Shown here: positions 43,574 through 51,578 of the stretch, in pieces
Layout: each line of letters begins with the position of its first letter
Numbering within the stretch: position 1 is the first letter of the stretch
Assembly (NCBI RefSeq): GCF_036227405.1
Contig: NZ_CP109473.1
Span: forward strand, 7,936,001 to 8,000,000
Reading direction: 5' to 3'
Length of the DNA stretch: 64,000 bases
Origin: Streptomyces sp. NBC_01460
GTDB lineage: Bacteria; Actinomycetota; Actinomycetes; Streptomycetales; Streptomycetaceae
Translations under genes and position numbers: made by a program
Notes under the pieces: model-generated
Database searches by the model: none
What the model saw: the letters and a program-made list of their open reading frames with translations, nothing else
What the model was told of the DNA's origin: nothing

Positions 43574-45001
43574 TCAGGCTGGATGCAGAACGATGCGGTC
43601 GAGTGAGGCACGGAACTCGGCGACGCCGTCCTCGCCGGTGGCGGGGGCCAGTGCCTGGTCGAGCCGGTCGAGCTGTCTGAAGATGCGCGCGGATCCGGTC
43701 TCGGCGGCGATCCCGACAGCCTGCCCTCCGATTAGGGCAGCGAGGGTCACGTTGCCTGTGCCCGCGTGGGCACGTGCAGCGCGAGCGAGGTAGACACCGC
43801 GGTCCCGTCGATATGTGGGCGGGAGCACTGCGAGGGCGCTGTCGAAGCCTGATGCGGCCTGCTCATACTCGCCGAGTGCGGCGAGGGAGCGGGCTCGGGC
43901 GGTGCTGATGTACGCCGCATCGAGCCAGGAACCCCAGACGCCATCGGAGCCCGCGCGACCGAGAAGAGCAAGCGCGGTGTCGTACGCCCTGTGGGCTTCA
44001 CCGCCTTCACCGAGTACGGCATGCGCGTGGGCCTCGTGCAGAACGGCGATGACTTCGAGGCGGCTCCCAGGCCGGGCGGTGCGTCGGGCGGCTGCGGCGA
44101 GGCCGAGAGCGTCGGCAGGATGACCGGTGTCGGCAGCGAGCTGGGCCTTACGGCCGAGGATGTACGCGGTGAGATCGGTGTCGCCGGTGATGTGGGAAGC
44201 GTCCAGTGCTTTAGCGGTGTGGCCGTGGGCGGTGCGCTCGTCGCCGATGTCCTGGGCGAACCAGCCCGCCAGCTCTTCGTATCGCGTCTCCAGGGCGAGG
44301 AGCTCGATGGCGTCGGCGCCACGAGCGGCTCGGCGTCTCGTGGCAAGGGAGACAAGGTGTTGTTGCAAGGCAGGCAATACGTGCCGGGGGCCGATGAGGT
44401 TGTCGGTCTGGATCATCACCCGGCGAAGCTGAGTGAAGTGCTCGAAGGGAGACCCCATGTCTGCGAGTTCGGTGGCAGCCGCCGGTGTCGCGGCCGGCAC
44501 GGCTGTCGCAGCCAGGCCGGCGATCCCTGAGGCGAGAACAACGCGGCGGGGCACGGGCACGAAGAGGATCCTTCCGTGGATTCGGGCAGGGACGACGACC
44601 GTGTCCGTGTCGTCTGCAAGAGAGCCTGCCCGCACGACCGCGCTCATGGCCAGGGTCTCCGGGGCGCTGGCCCCATGGCCCTGTGTACTGGCCCCATGGG
44701 TCTCTGTCCCGGCTCTGGACACGGGCACAGAGCAATCCTGGGGAGCCTCGCGCTCCGCGCTGTCCCAGCCACGAACCAATGCGCCGGCGGCATCAAGGAC
44801 ATCGTCGAGAGCGATGGCTGCGTGCTTCGGGACGGGGCGCTCAGCGCGCTCGAAGCGCCCTAGATGTGAACGGTCGATCAACGCCCTGCGAGCCAGAGCC
44901 TGCTGCGACAGCTGACGGGCCTCGCGGAACTGGCGTAGCTCGTAACCCCAGCGATGCCATGGGCCGGCGTCCGGAGTCAGCTCGTTCGGCTGCTGCCCCA
45001 C
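43574..45001 (-). CDS. XRE-family regulator with TPR-like C-terminal region
   Basis: This 475-residue protein has an N-terminal helix-turn-helix of the XRE/Cro type (ELRQFREARQLSQQALARRALIDRSHLGRFERAERPVP, about 21-58). A long helical C-terminal part with tetratricopeptide-like repeats follows (LGRKAQLAADTGHPADALGLAAAA, ISTARARSLAALGEYEQAASGFDSALAVL). A hydrophobic alanine-rich segment resembling a signal sequence (RRVVLASGIAGLAATAVPAA) sits in the middle near residue 155; this is odd for a cytosolic regulator but seen in similar streptomycete proteins. GTG 45001 follows AGGAGGAAGC. It is upstream of the split-RibD pair in the same direction (29 bases before the reductase), so it probably controls them. 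Confidence 0.82.
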   Translation of the reverse strand: MGQQPNELTPDAGPWHRWGYELRQFREARQLSQQALARRALIDRSHLGRFERAERPVPKHAAIALDDVLDAAGALVRGWDSAEREAPQDCSVPVSRAGTETHGASTQGHGASAPETLAMSAVVRAGSLADDTDTVVVPARIHGRILFVPVPRRVVLASGIAGLAATAVPAATPAAATELADMGSPFEHFTQLRRVMIQTDNLIGPRHVLPALQQHLVSLATRRRAARGADAIELLALETRYEELAGWFAQDIGDERTAHGHTAKALDASHITGDTDLTAYILGRKAQLAADTGHPADALGLAAAARRTARPGSRLEVIAVLHEAHAHAVLGEGGEAHRAYDTALALLGRAGSDGVWGSWLDAAYISTARARSLAALGEYEQAASGFDSALAVLPPTYRRDRGVYLARAARAHAGTGNVTLAALIGGQAVGIAAETGSARIFRQLDRLDQALAPATGEDGVAEFRASLDRIVLHPA

Positions 45002-45291
45002 GCTTCCTCCTCCACCGTGGACTTTCGTTCACCCGCGGTCGATGTCAGCGACAGGGGCGGCTCTCCATGGGGCCTGCGGAGCCAGCGTGTGAGGCTCCAT
45101 CTAGGGCCTGCCCACCGGGGTTCCGTACCGCTTTCATCGTCGGTACGAGCTGATCACACGGTATCCGAACGGCGCCTGGCACGGACCTGATTCACGTCAG
45201 TAGCGAACGTAGTGGTCGGTCGGACCGAACGCATTGCGCAACCGTCGGATGAGCCCTGCGCGGGCTGAGCGCAATCTAGGGGAAGGCGACC

Positions 45292-45900
45292 ATGAAGACA
45301 CGTAGAAGCCTGGGCGACATGATCGCCGTCTCCAGTCCACGGATCAGCCTGATGGGATCCCGGGACCGAACGGACACCGACACTGCTCGAACCCAGGAGT
45401 GGCACCGCAAACCCGCCCCGCTGGAGCGTCCGGCGCGCAGCGGCGAGCTCGTCCGGCTCCGTCAGCAGTTCCGTCGCGAGGCGACCGAAAGGTGCGTCCG
45501 CCGCTCCGGTGATCGCCGTCTCCGGGTGTTGGCGTACAGCTTGGTGCTTAGCAGGAGTGCCAGGCCGGATGAGGACTGGAACACCCTCCAGACCGAGGCT
45601 GAGCAGCGTGGCTACGCAATGGGAGCGAGGTTTCACGACGTAGCCGTTCCCGTGACCACGACGTGCCTCCCCGGCTCGGGTGCCGGCTGTGGCGTCTACA
45701 CGCTGCCCTGGAAGCGCCCTGGTTGGGGGGAGGTCGAGCGACTGATCCGAGGCGGCTTCGCGGACGGCGTGATCGTCCTCGACCGGCACAACATCAGCTC
45801 CGATGACGACGAGTATCGCGCTGTGATCAAGGAGCTGGGTGAGCGGTACCAGGCATTCATTCACCTCGTGATCCCCGAGGAGCTGTCCGGGCCGACTTGA
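45292..45900 (+). CDS. hypothetical protein, possibly resolvase-like fold
   Basis: This is a 202-residue protein of unknown function. The N-terminal 55 residues are rich in Arg/Thr and probably disordered. The C-terminal part (LRVLAYSLVLSRSARPDEDW...QTEAEQRGYAMG...WGEVERLIRGGFADGVIVLDRHNISSDDDEY) has the alternating strand/helix order and Q-R/DGVIV..R spacing reminiscent of serine-recombinase catalytic domains. I do not see the catalytic Ser context, so it is at most a degenerate relative. GGGGAAGG precedes the ATG. It is divergent from the XRE regulator (290-base gap) and lies just before the lanthipeptide locus. Confidence 0.6.
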   Translation: MKTRRSLGDMIAVSSPRISLMGSRDRTDTDTARTQEWHRKPAPLERPARSGELVRLRQQFRREATERCVRRSGDRRLRVLAYSLVLSRSARPDEDWNTLQTEAEQRGYAMGARFHDVAVPVTTTCLPGSGAGCGVYTLPWKRPGWGEVERLIRGGFADGVIVLDRHNISSDDDEYRAVIKELGERYQAFIHLVIPEELSGPT

Positions 45901-46406
45901 AGGCGACCGTTGCGGTGGATGGATGCGAAGGGCTGGGGCTGGAGACAGGCCAGCGCTCAGGTTCTTTTCGTCGTCACCGTGTTCGCAGTGCTCGTCACCG
46001 TCTACCAATCCGCCTGATCGGAGGGCCGTTTTGACGTTCGAGGGATACACCAACCAGGCAACACATTTCTTGCCGCTCCGTCAGGTGGGACTCGACCTTT
46101 GCAGTGTGCCTGCAGGTGACCCGCAGGGCGCGGCATGACCGCGATAAAGAGACCTGCGCGTGCAGTGGTCGTCTCACCCGGATCCCTGCTTCGTTGTCGA
46201 GTGGGGGGAGGGAGACCACTCACGCTCGAGGGCGACCGCACTGCCACCACCCTGGGGCGCTTGTACGGCTACAGCGCAGCAGCCATAGCGGCCTTCATGG
46301 GGCAGTGCCACATGTCCCCCTCTTCGGCCGTGCCCGAACCGTGTTCCCCCACGGCACCGTAGCTGGCCGAAGAGGGCCCAACTTCCCACCCGAGAGGACG
46401 AGCACC
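45901..46406. other. gap with short unconvincing frames, then a leader hairpin
   Basis: These 506 bases carry only short overlapping frames without ribosome binding sites or domain features. The last third holds the long inverted repeat described separately at 46318-46376. The stretch is probably the untranslated leader and promoter region of the genes from 46407 onward. Confidence 0.4.
46318..46376 (+). promoter_or_regulatory. long inverted repeat in the leader of the lanthipeptide-linked genes
   Basis: CCCTCTTCGGCC (46318-46329) pairs perfectly with GGCCGAAGAGGG (46365-46376). The 35-base loop contains a nested GTGCC/GGCAC pair (46330-46334 and 46353-46357). The hairpin ends 30 bases before the ATG at 46407. 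It could be an attenuator, an operator for a dimeric regulator, or a stabilising leader structure. It is not followed by a T-run. Confidence 0.6.
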
Positions 46407-46610
46407 ATGTGTGCGCACAACCCGCCGTGCCCCACGGCCATGACTCCCGACAGGGAGGCCGCGCGACCCGTCGCGCACCGCCCTGAGCAGGGCTGGAGCC
46501 TGCTGTGCAACGGAGTGCTTGTCTTCGAGGACACCGGAGAACTCCTCCCCGACGGCCGTATCGTCGCCCCTCACCGGCCGCTCGCGCTCACGGTCGGAAG
46601 CGCGGCATGA
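46407..46610 (+). CDS. DUF5999-type small protein
   Basis: This 67-residue protein matches the pattern of small streptomycete proteins annotated DUF5999: MC.H.PPCPTA...DREAAR.VAHRPEQGWSLLCNGVL.FEDTGELLPDGRI..PHRPL. Its N-terminal CAHNPPC could bind a metal. The function is unknown. GAGAGGACGAGCACC lies upstream of the ATG (GAGAGG as ribosome binding site). It overlaps the next gene by ATGA. In my recollection such genes often lie by XRE regulators and peptide loci, as here. Confidence 0.75.
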   Translation: MCAHNPPCPTAMTPDREAARPVAHRPEQGWSLLCNGVLVFEDTGELLPDGRIVAPHRPLALTVGSAA

Positions 46611-47260
46611 CGATCACCGCAGCCGACCTGGTCGTTCCGTACATCACCGCTCGTGAAGGCGAAGAGGCGGACTCCCTCCTCAACCTGAACGTACGCATCG
46701 GTCCTGACCGGCGCCCGCGGCTCGGGTACAAGGACGAGGCAGGGCCCGACCGAGATCTCCGCGGCGTGCTGTGGGCCCGGTACTCCATGTCACTCGGCTT
46801 CGCGGGACAGCCCACCGGGAGCCCGAGGTGGCGGCTGGTGCACCCGATCCGCCAGCGCATCACGATGGCGCTCCTGCGCTGCCAGGTGTGCACGGTCCCG
46901 CTGAAGCGTAGCGACGGAATCCTCTTCGTAGAGACGGCCGACGACGGCGACGACCACACCGGGCCGGTGAAGACCGCGCAGCCGCCGGTGTGTCTGGAGC
47001 ACGCCCGGATGGCGGCCCGGCGGTGCCCCCGGCTCAGGAGCAAGGGACACGTCGCCCTGCTGGCCACGCGGTTCCCGCTCTACGGCGTCATCGGCACCCC
47101 GTACCAGTACACCGCCGACGGCATCCAGCCCCTCGCCGCCTCGGACGCTCCCCTGCCCTACAACCACCCCCAGATCGGCTGGTTCCTCGCCTCTCAGCTC
47201 GTACGCGAACTGCGGGAATACGAGGTCGTCAGCCTGGACGATCTTGTGCCCGCCGCATAG
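46607..47260 (+). CDS. hypothetical protein with cysteine motifs
   Basis: This 217-residue protein of unknown function has a CQVC pair (near residue 91), then CLEH and RCP (near 125-140), which could form a zinc site. The N-terminal third is beta-rich (LNLNVRIGPDRRPRLGYKD), and there is an RYSMSLGFAGQPTG segment. No signal peptide or membrane segment. Its ATG overlaps the DUF5999 stop, so the two proteins are co-translated. It stands between the regulator region and the FxLD precursor gene, 188 bases before it, suggesting association with that locus rather than a catalytic role in peptide maturation. I do not recognise a family. Confidence 0.7.
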   Translation: MTITAADLVVPYITAREGEEADSLLNLNVRIGPDRRPRLGYKDEAGPDRDLRGVLWARYSMSLGFAGQPTGSPRWRLVHPIRQRITMALLRCQVCTVPLKRSDGILFVETADDGDDHTGPVKTAQPPVCLEHARMAARRCPRLRSKGHVALLATRFPLYGVIGTPYQYTADGIQPLAASDAPLPYNHPQIGWFLASQLVRELREYEVVSLDDLVPAA

Positions 47261-47448
47261 ACGGCTGCTCGACGGTCCTGGGCAAAGGACCGGACCGTCG
47301 GGCGGCACCCCAGAGCTTCCCGGCCCGACCATCGGACCGGGATGGCCAGAACCTGACCCCATGGCGTAGCCCCGTCGCTACGCCACGGTCCTCAGTGCGC
47401 TGGCAAGCACCACCTGTCCTACACACCAACGAATCACCTGGAGTTGTC

Positions 47449-47628
47449 ATGACGCGAATCGTCACCAAGAGCACCGCCCAGGTCCAGGAGCCGGCGGCCG
47501 GCGGCCAGTCGGACGGGTTCGACCTGAACGTCTGCCTCCTGGAGGTGTCCGACGCGGCCGGGCTGACCGTTCTGACCGATGACGGGTGCGGCAGCTCCTG
47601 CGGTGCCTGCGTCACCTTCACCGACTGA
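47449..47628 (+). CDS. FxLD-type lanthipeptide precursor
   Basis: This 59-residue peptide has an N-terminal leader and a Cys/Ser/Thr-rich core. The leader-core border carries FDLNV (residues 24-28), a variant of the FxLD motif with Asn for Asp. The core has Cys29, Cys47, Cys51 and Cys54 and seven Ser/Thr residues (34, 40, 43, 49, 50, 56, 58), with the characteristic DDGCGSSCGACVT segment. Dehydration of Ser/Thr and thioether closure by cysteines would give lanthionine rings. GGAG lies five bases before the ATG. It is followed 110 bases later by a LanB-type dehydratase gene, supporting the assignment. Confidence 0.85.
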   Translation: MTRIVTKSTAQVQEPAAGGQSDGFDLNVCLLEVSDAAGLTVLTDDGCGSSCGACVTFTD

Positions 47629-47738
47629 CCCTGACCGTCTGAACCCGGTCATCAGGTCATGAACCGCGGTCGGTGCTGTCGTGCTACTCGGCGCGTCGGC
47701 TCCGACCGCCCCTCCAGACGCACGAAGGGACACGTCAC

Positions 47739-50135
47739 GTGGCTATACCCCCAACGTTCAAGGCGGGCACGACCGCCCTGGTGCGCGCAGCCGCTCGACC
47801 GTCGGTGACCCAGCTTCCCCTACCGGACTTCGACGACCGGTCCTTCCGGGCCGAGGAGTTGGAGGAGGTCACCACCGGACGCCTCGCCTGGATTCGCAGC
47901 ATCTGGCACGACCCGGGCATCGCACAGGCCCTCCGCCATGCCAGTCCGGTTCTCGCCGCCGAAGTCGAGGTCCTGGAGAGTGCTAACTCCCCGTCTACCC
48001 GCGAAGTCCGCCGCGTTGGAGTGTCGGTGGCGCGCTACCTCCTGCGCGCGCTGCACCGGCCCACACCGTTCGGACTGTTCGCCGGAGTCACCACGGCCAC
48101 CTTCGACGCCGAGCCCCACTCCCGCTGGGGCCAGAACCACGTGGTCGTGGCCCGCGCCGGTGCGGAGTGGGTGGGGAGGCTGATCGAGCAGTTAGAAAGG
48201 AGCGGAGAGCTGCTGCCGCTCCTGTCGGTCGTCGTCAACAACACCACCTTCGAGCGCGACGGCAGTCTCGTCGTCCCCTACCAGGACGACGGGCCGACTG
48301 GTCAGCGGCGAGCGGTCGAGGCGTCCGTCGAGCTGTCGGCGCCGGTCCGGCTTATCCTCCGCGCGGCTGACGCGCCGATCCGGATCGGGGAACTCGCCGA
48401 GAAGCTGATGGCCGAGTTCCCGGCCGTGGCCCCGGAGCGCGTCAAGCGGCTCCTCGCGGGCCTGGTGCGGCGGCGCGTGCTGATCACCAACCTCCACGCG
48501 CCGGCGACCGAGACCGACGCGCTCGGTCACCTCGTCACCCAGCTCGACGGGGTCCGTGCCGAGGACATTCGTCTCCTGGCACCCGTCGTCCGGGAGCTGC
48601 GCGCCGTCCACGCCGGGCTGGAGCAGTGCGGCACCACAGAGGGCCGGGACGCCGTAGCGACCCGGATGCGCGATCTGGTGCCGGGCCTCCGGCGTCACCC
48701 GCTCGCCCTGGACCTGTGCCTGGACGCCACCATGGTGCTCCCCGATCTGGTCGCCCGCGAGGTCGAGCGCGCCGCCACGATCCTCACCCGTCTCTGCGCC
48801 CGCCCGTACGGTACCGAGCCGTGGAACGAGTACCACCAGCGGTTCTACGAACGGTTCGGCGTCGGCACGATGGTGCCGCTGCTGGAGGTCGTCGCGGACA
48901 GCGGCATCGGCTACCCCGACGGATACCCGGGCGGGCCGACCGGAGCGAGCCGCCGGCGCCTGTCGCCGCGGGACGACGTGCTGCTCGGCCTCGCCCAGGC
49001 CGCCGCGCTCGACGGCCGCGACGAAGTCGTGCTGACCGACGAGACCGTGACCGCCCTGGAGCGGGGACCACAAGAGCCACGGGTACCGCCCCACTTGGAG
49101 GTGGGCGTGCGACTGCACGCGGCCAGCCTTGCCGATGCCCGCCGCGGTCGGTTCACCGTGGAAATGACCAGCGTGGCCCGCGGAGCGGGGGTAACCGTCG
49201 GACGCTTCCTCGGCGTCCTCCCCACTGCGCAACGCGAGCGCCTACAAGCGGAGCTGGCTGACCTGCCCACGGCCGACGCCGGCACGGTGGCCGCGCAGCT
49301 CTCCTTCCCCGCGCTGCTGCCCGACACCGCCCACGTCACCCGAGCCCCGCGTGTGCTGCCGCTGGTGATCAGCCTGCAGGAGCACCGCGCCCCCGACGCC
49401 GCGGTGCTCACGCCGGCGGATCTGGCGGTGGCGTGCGACGGGCGCCGGATGTACCTGGCTGCTCCGGACCGCGGGCTGCGCGTCGAGGCCGTCGGCATGC
49501 ATGCGCTCAACCTTGCCGAGCACACCCCGCCCCTGGCGCGGCTGATCACCGAGGTGTCCCGGGCGCAGAACGCCCAGGTCACCAGGTTCGACTGGGGCGC
49601 CGCCGCAGCGATGCCGTTCCTCCCCCGCCTGCGGTACGGCCGCATCGTGCTGGTCGCGGCCCGATGGAGGCTGGAGGCCGGCGACCTCCCCAACCGCCGC
49701 TGCCCCGGCGCGGACTGGGACGCCGCGCTGTCCGGCTGGCGGGAGCGCCGACGCCTGGCGCAACACGTGCACCTCGTCCAGGACGACCGGCGCCTGCCGC
49801 TCGACCTCGATGAGCCCGGCCACCGGAGCCTGCTGCGCCAACACCTCGACCGCACCGGTACGGCGCTGCTGACGGAAGCCGCTCCGCCCGGGGCGGACGG
49901 CTGGAGCGGGGGCCGGGCCCACGAGATCGCGGTGCCCCTCAAAGCGGTCCGGCCTCCGGCCTGGCCTGCGCTGCCCACTCCGACCACCGCCCGCACGCTC
50001 TCCCCAGCCCAGATCCAGACGCCGACCGCCTCGCCGGTGCTCCTCGTGGCCCCCCGGCGCATCCATGGTTCCGTGACATCGACCTTGCCCTGCACCTTGC
50101 CGCCAGTCTTAGCCGAGACTCCCACACGAAACTGA
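47739..50135 (+). CDS. LanB-type lantibiotic dehydratase, ends before the elimination domain
   Basis: This 798-residue protein matches the N-terminal glutamylation domain of LanB dehydratases: early SRVRLAWI-like helices, RYLLRALHRPTPFGLFAGVTTA near 100, WNEYHQRFYERFGVGTMVPLLEVV near 370, and the late GGRAHEIAVPL. It uses Glu-tRNA to activate Ser/Thr of the precursor. Normal full-length LanB continues with a SpaB_C elimination domain of roughly 250 residues. Here similarity stops near residue 750, and a proline/threonine-rich, non-family tail runs to the stop. GTG 47739 has AAGGGA upstream. No LanC cyclase, methyltransferase or separate elimination protein follows, so the locus looks broken by a deletion, or depends on enzymes elsewhere. 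Confidence 0.85.
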   Translation: MAIPPTFKAGTTALVRAAARPSVTQLPLPDFDDRSFRAEELEEVTTGRLAWIRSIWHDPGIAQALRHASPVLAAEVEVLESANSPSTREVRRVGVSVARYLLRALHRPTPFGLFAGVTTATFDAEPHSRWGQNHVVVARAGAEWVGRLIEQLERSGELLPLLSVVVNNTTFERDGSLVVPYQDDGPTGQRRAVEASVELSAPVRLILRAADAPIRIGELAEKLMAEFPAVAPERVKRLLAGLVRRRVLITNLHAPATETDALGHLVTQLDGVRAEDIRLLAPVVRELRAVHAGLEQCGTTEGRDAVATRMRDLVPGLRRHPLALDLCLDATMVLPDLVAREVERAATILTRLCARPYGTEPWNEYHQRFYERFGVGTMVPLLEVVADSGIGYPDGYPGGPTGASRRRLSPRDDVLLGLAQAAALDGRDEVVLTDETVTALERGPQEPRVPPHLEVGVRLHAASLADARRGRFTVEMTSVARGAGVTVGRFLGVLPTAQRERLQAELADLPTADAGTVAAQLSFPALLPDTAHVTRAPRVLPLVISLQEHRAPDAAVLTPADLAVACDGRRMYLAAPDRGLRVEAVGMHALNLAEHTPPLARLITEVSRAQNAQVTRFDWGAAAAMPFLPRLRYGRIVLVAARWRLEAGDLPNRRCPGADWDAALSGWRERRRLAQHVHLVQDDRRLPLDLDEPGHRSLLRQHLDRTGTALLTEAAPPGADGWSGGRAHEIAVPLKAVRPPAWPALPTPTTARTLSPAQIQTPTASPVLLVAPRRIHGSVTSTLPCTLPPVLAETPTRN

Positions 50136-50334
50136 TGACTCTCTCCTTCAACATTTTCCGTTACCATCACGAACGTTCTTCCGGCTGAGGACGGGCACGA
50201 CTCCGCCGGCGTTCCGGGCCCAAGCCGTCGGGCACGCGCACCGGCTGCCCGTGTCGCCCTGACCAGCGCTATGTGGCCGACCCCGTCCTGCCCCCCGAGG
50301 TCCGCCATCAGGTGTGTCCACACCAGAGGCCCCC

Positions 50335-50991
50335 TTACTCAGCCGCCTGCGTCGTCCCCGGACACGTTTCCACCGCCAGGACCGCCGTCGCGTCGGTGAG
50401 GGACACCCTCATCTCGCCCGTCTCCGTCTTCAGCACCACCACGCCGCGCTCGATGCGCTTGGGTTCGCCGCATTCCGTGCCCGCCGGCGTCTTCACCAGG
50501 AGTTGGGGCTTCTCCTTCCCCGGCCCGTACCAGCTGAAGGCGACGCCCGCCACCAGCAGCGCGCCGCACACCAGGGTGAGGGTCACGCCCCGGCGCAACG
50601 CCCTCAGGGCGCGGCCGGCCTCCACGTGGTCCCCGGCGTACCGGGCCGTGCTCCCGCCCGGCTCCGGGGCCAGCGACGTCGCCACGGGCATGCCGTGCGC
50701 GGCGCGCAGAAGATACAGCGCACCTACAGCGCCGCACATCAGGGACAGCAGGAGCATGCCGCCCACCAGCGCGCCGTACGGGGAGGCGAGCTTGCCGACG
50801 TCCGTACGTCCCTTGACAAGGCCGAAGCCGAGCAGACCGACGAAAAGACCGGCGAGTCCGTTGCGCCAGGCCAGCGCGGCCTCCCGGACCTTCGGCAGCT
50901 CTTCGGCCAGCGCCTGCCGTATCCGGTGGGCCGCCGCGCGGTCCGCGGCGATCGCCGGACGGCCGGGGGTGAGCCGGGGACCGGTCGTCAC
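50335..50991 (-). CDS. membrane protein of unknown function
   Basis: This 218-residue protein has about three hydrophobic segments: GLAGLFVGLLGFGLV (near 45), ALVGGMLLLSLMCGAVGALYLL (near 73) and TLTLVCGALLVAGVAFSWYG (near 140). A basic N-terminal cytoplasmic helix precedes them, and a soluble C-terminal beta-rich part with two cysteines (TECGEP, ETCPG) follows, probably extracytoplasmic. No family recognised. Its ATG overlaps the stop of the zinc-ribbon protein gene (ATGA), so the two form one leftward transcription unit. It is divergent from the CHAT gene and could be part of the same island. Confidence 0.75.
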   Translation of the reverse strand: MTTGPRLTPGRPAIAADRAAAHRIRQALAEELPKVREAALAWRNGLAGLFVGLLGFGLVKGRTDVGKLASPYGALVGGMLLLSLMCGAVGALYLLRAAHGMPVATSLAPEPGGSTARYAGDHVEAGRALRALRRGVTLTLVCGALLVAGVAFSWYGPGKEKPQLLVKTPAGTECGEPKRIERGVVVLKTETGEMRVSLTDATAVLAVETCPGTTQAAE

Positions 50992-51332
50992 AGGTTCTCC
51001 AGCCTCACGTTCCAGTGGGCCCCGCAGCCCTCTTCGTCGGCCGGCCGCCCCTCGTGTTCAGTGGTGCAGGTGCACATCACCGGGATCTCCCGCGCCCGCG
51101 GGCCCCGCCGGGGACTCCGGAACGCCCGGGGCCGGTACGTGAAGGTGAAGGAGCAGCCGCAGCGGGGACAACTCCCGCTGAGAACCGTCGTCTCGTCGTC
51201 CACGCACAGCGCCTGCGCCTCCTGGATGAAGTCACGCGCGTAGTGGTCGGCGGTCGTCTCCCGGTACGACACCCGACGTCCTGCCGTCGGGTGGTCGGCG
51301 TCGGTACTGGTCGATGCGCTCTCGCCCGGCAT
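50988..51332 (-). CDS. small zinc-ribbon-like protein
   Basis: This 114-residue protein has a likely zinc site: CPRCGC (near 54-59), then CTC (near 89-91) and a further Cys (GCGAHW). The DETTVLSGSCPRCGCSFTFTY segment resembles a zinc ribbon. I chose ATG 51332 because AAGGAGG lies six bases upstream; the longer frame starts in non-protein-like sequence. It precedes and overlaps the membrane protein gene. Function unknown; such small ribbons often accompany phage-defence or signalling proteins as adaptor or DNA-binding parts. Confidence 0.7.
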   Translation of the reverse strand: MPGESASTSTDADHPTAGRRVSYRETTADHYARDFIQEAQALCVDDETTVLSGSCPRCGCSFTFTYRPRAFRSPRRGPRAREIPVMCTCTTEHEGRPADEEGCGAHWNVRLENL

Positions 51333-51578
51333 GCCCGCCTCCTTGTGTGCGCTCGCACGGACGGAAACAGCATGCCCCCATCTCTCTCCGCCCGACACGC
51401 GATCCGGGTGTTACGCGCCCGACGCCCGGAACACGACCGCACGGTGACCGACTTCCACCTCGAGAAGGGCCCCGCCGGGCGGAGTTCGGTCGATATCCGG
51501 GTGTGGAGGTGACGGTGTCGCCGGTCCGCCACCACCGGAGCCGCGCAGTGGGCATGATGGCACCGGGAGGAACCCAAG

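Noticed and set aside
45923..46362. Short forward frames between the unknown protein and the DUF5999 gene
   Set aside because: No ribosome binding sites, no hydrophobic or motif content, and overlap with the leader hairpin.
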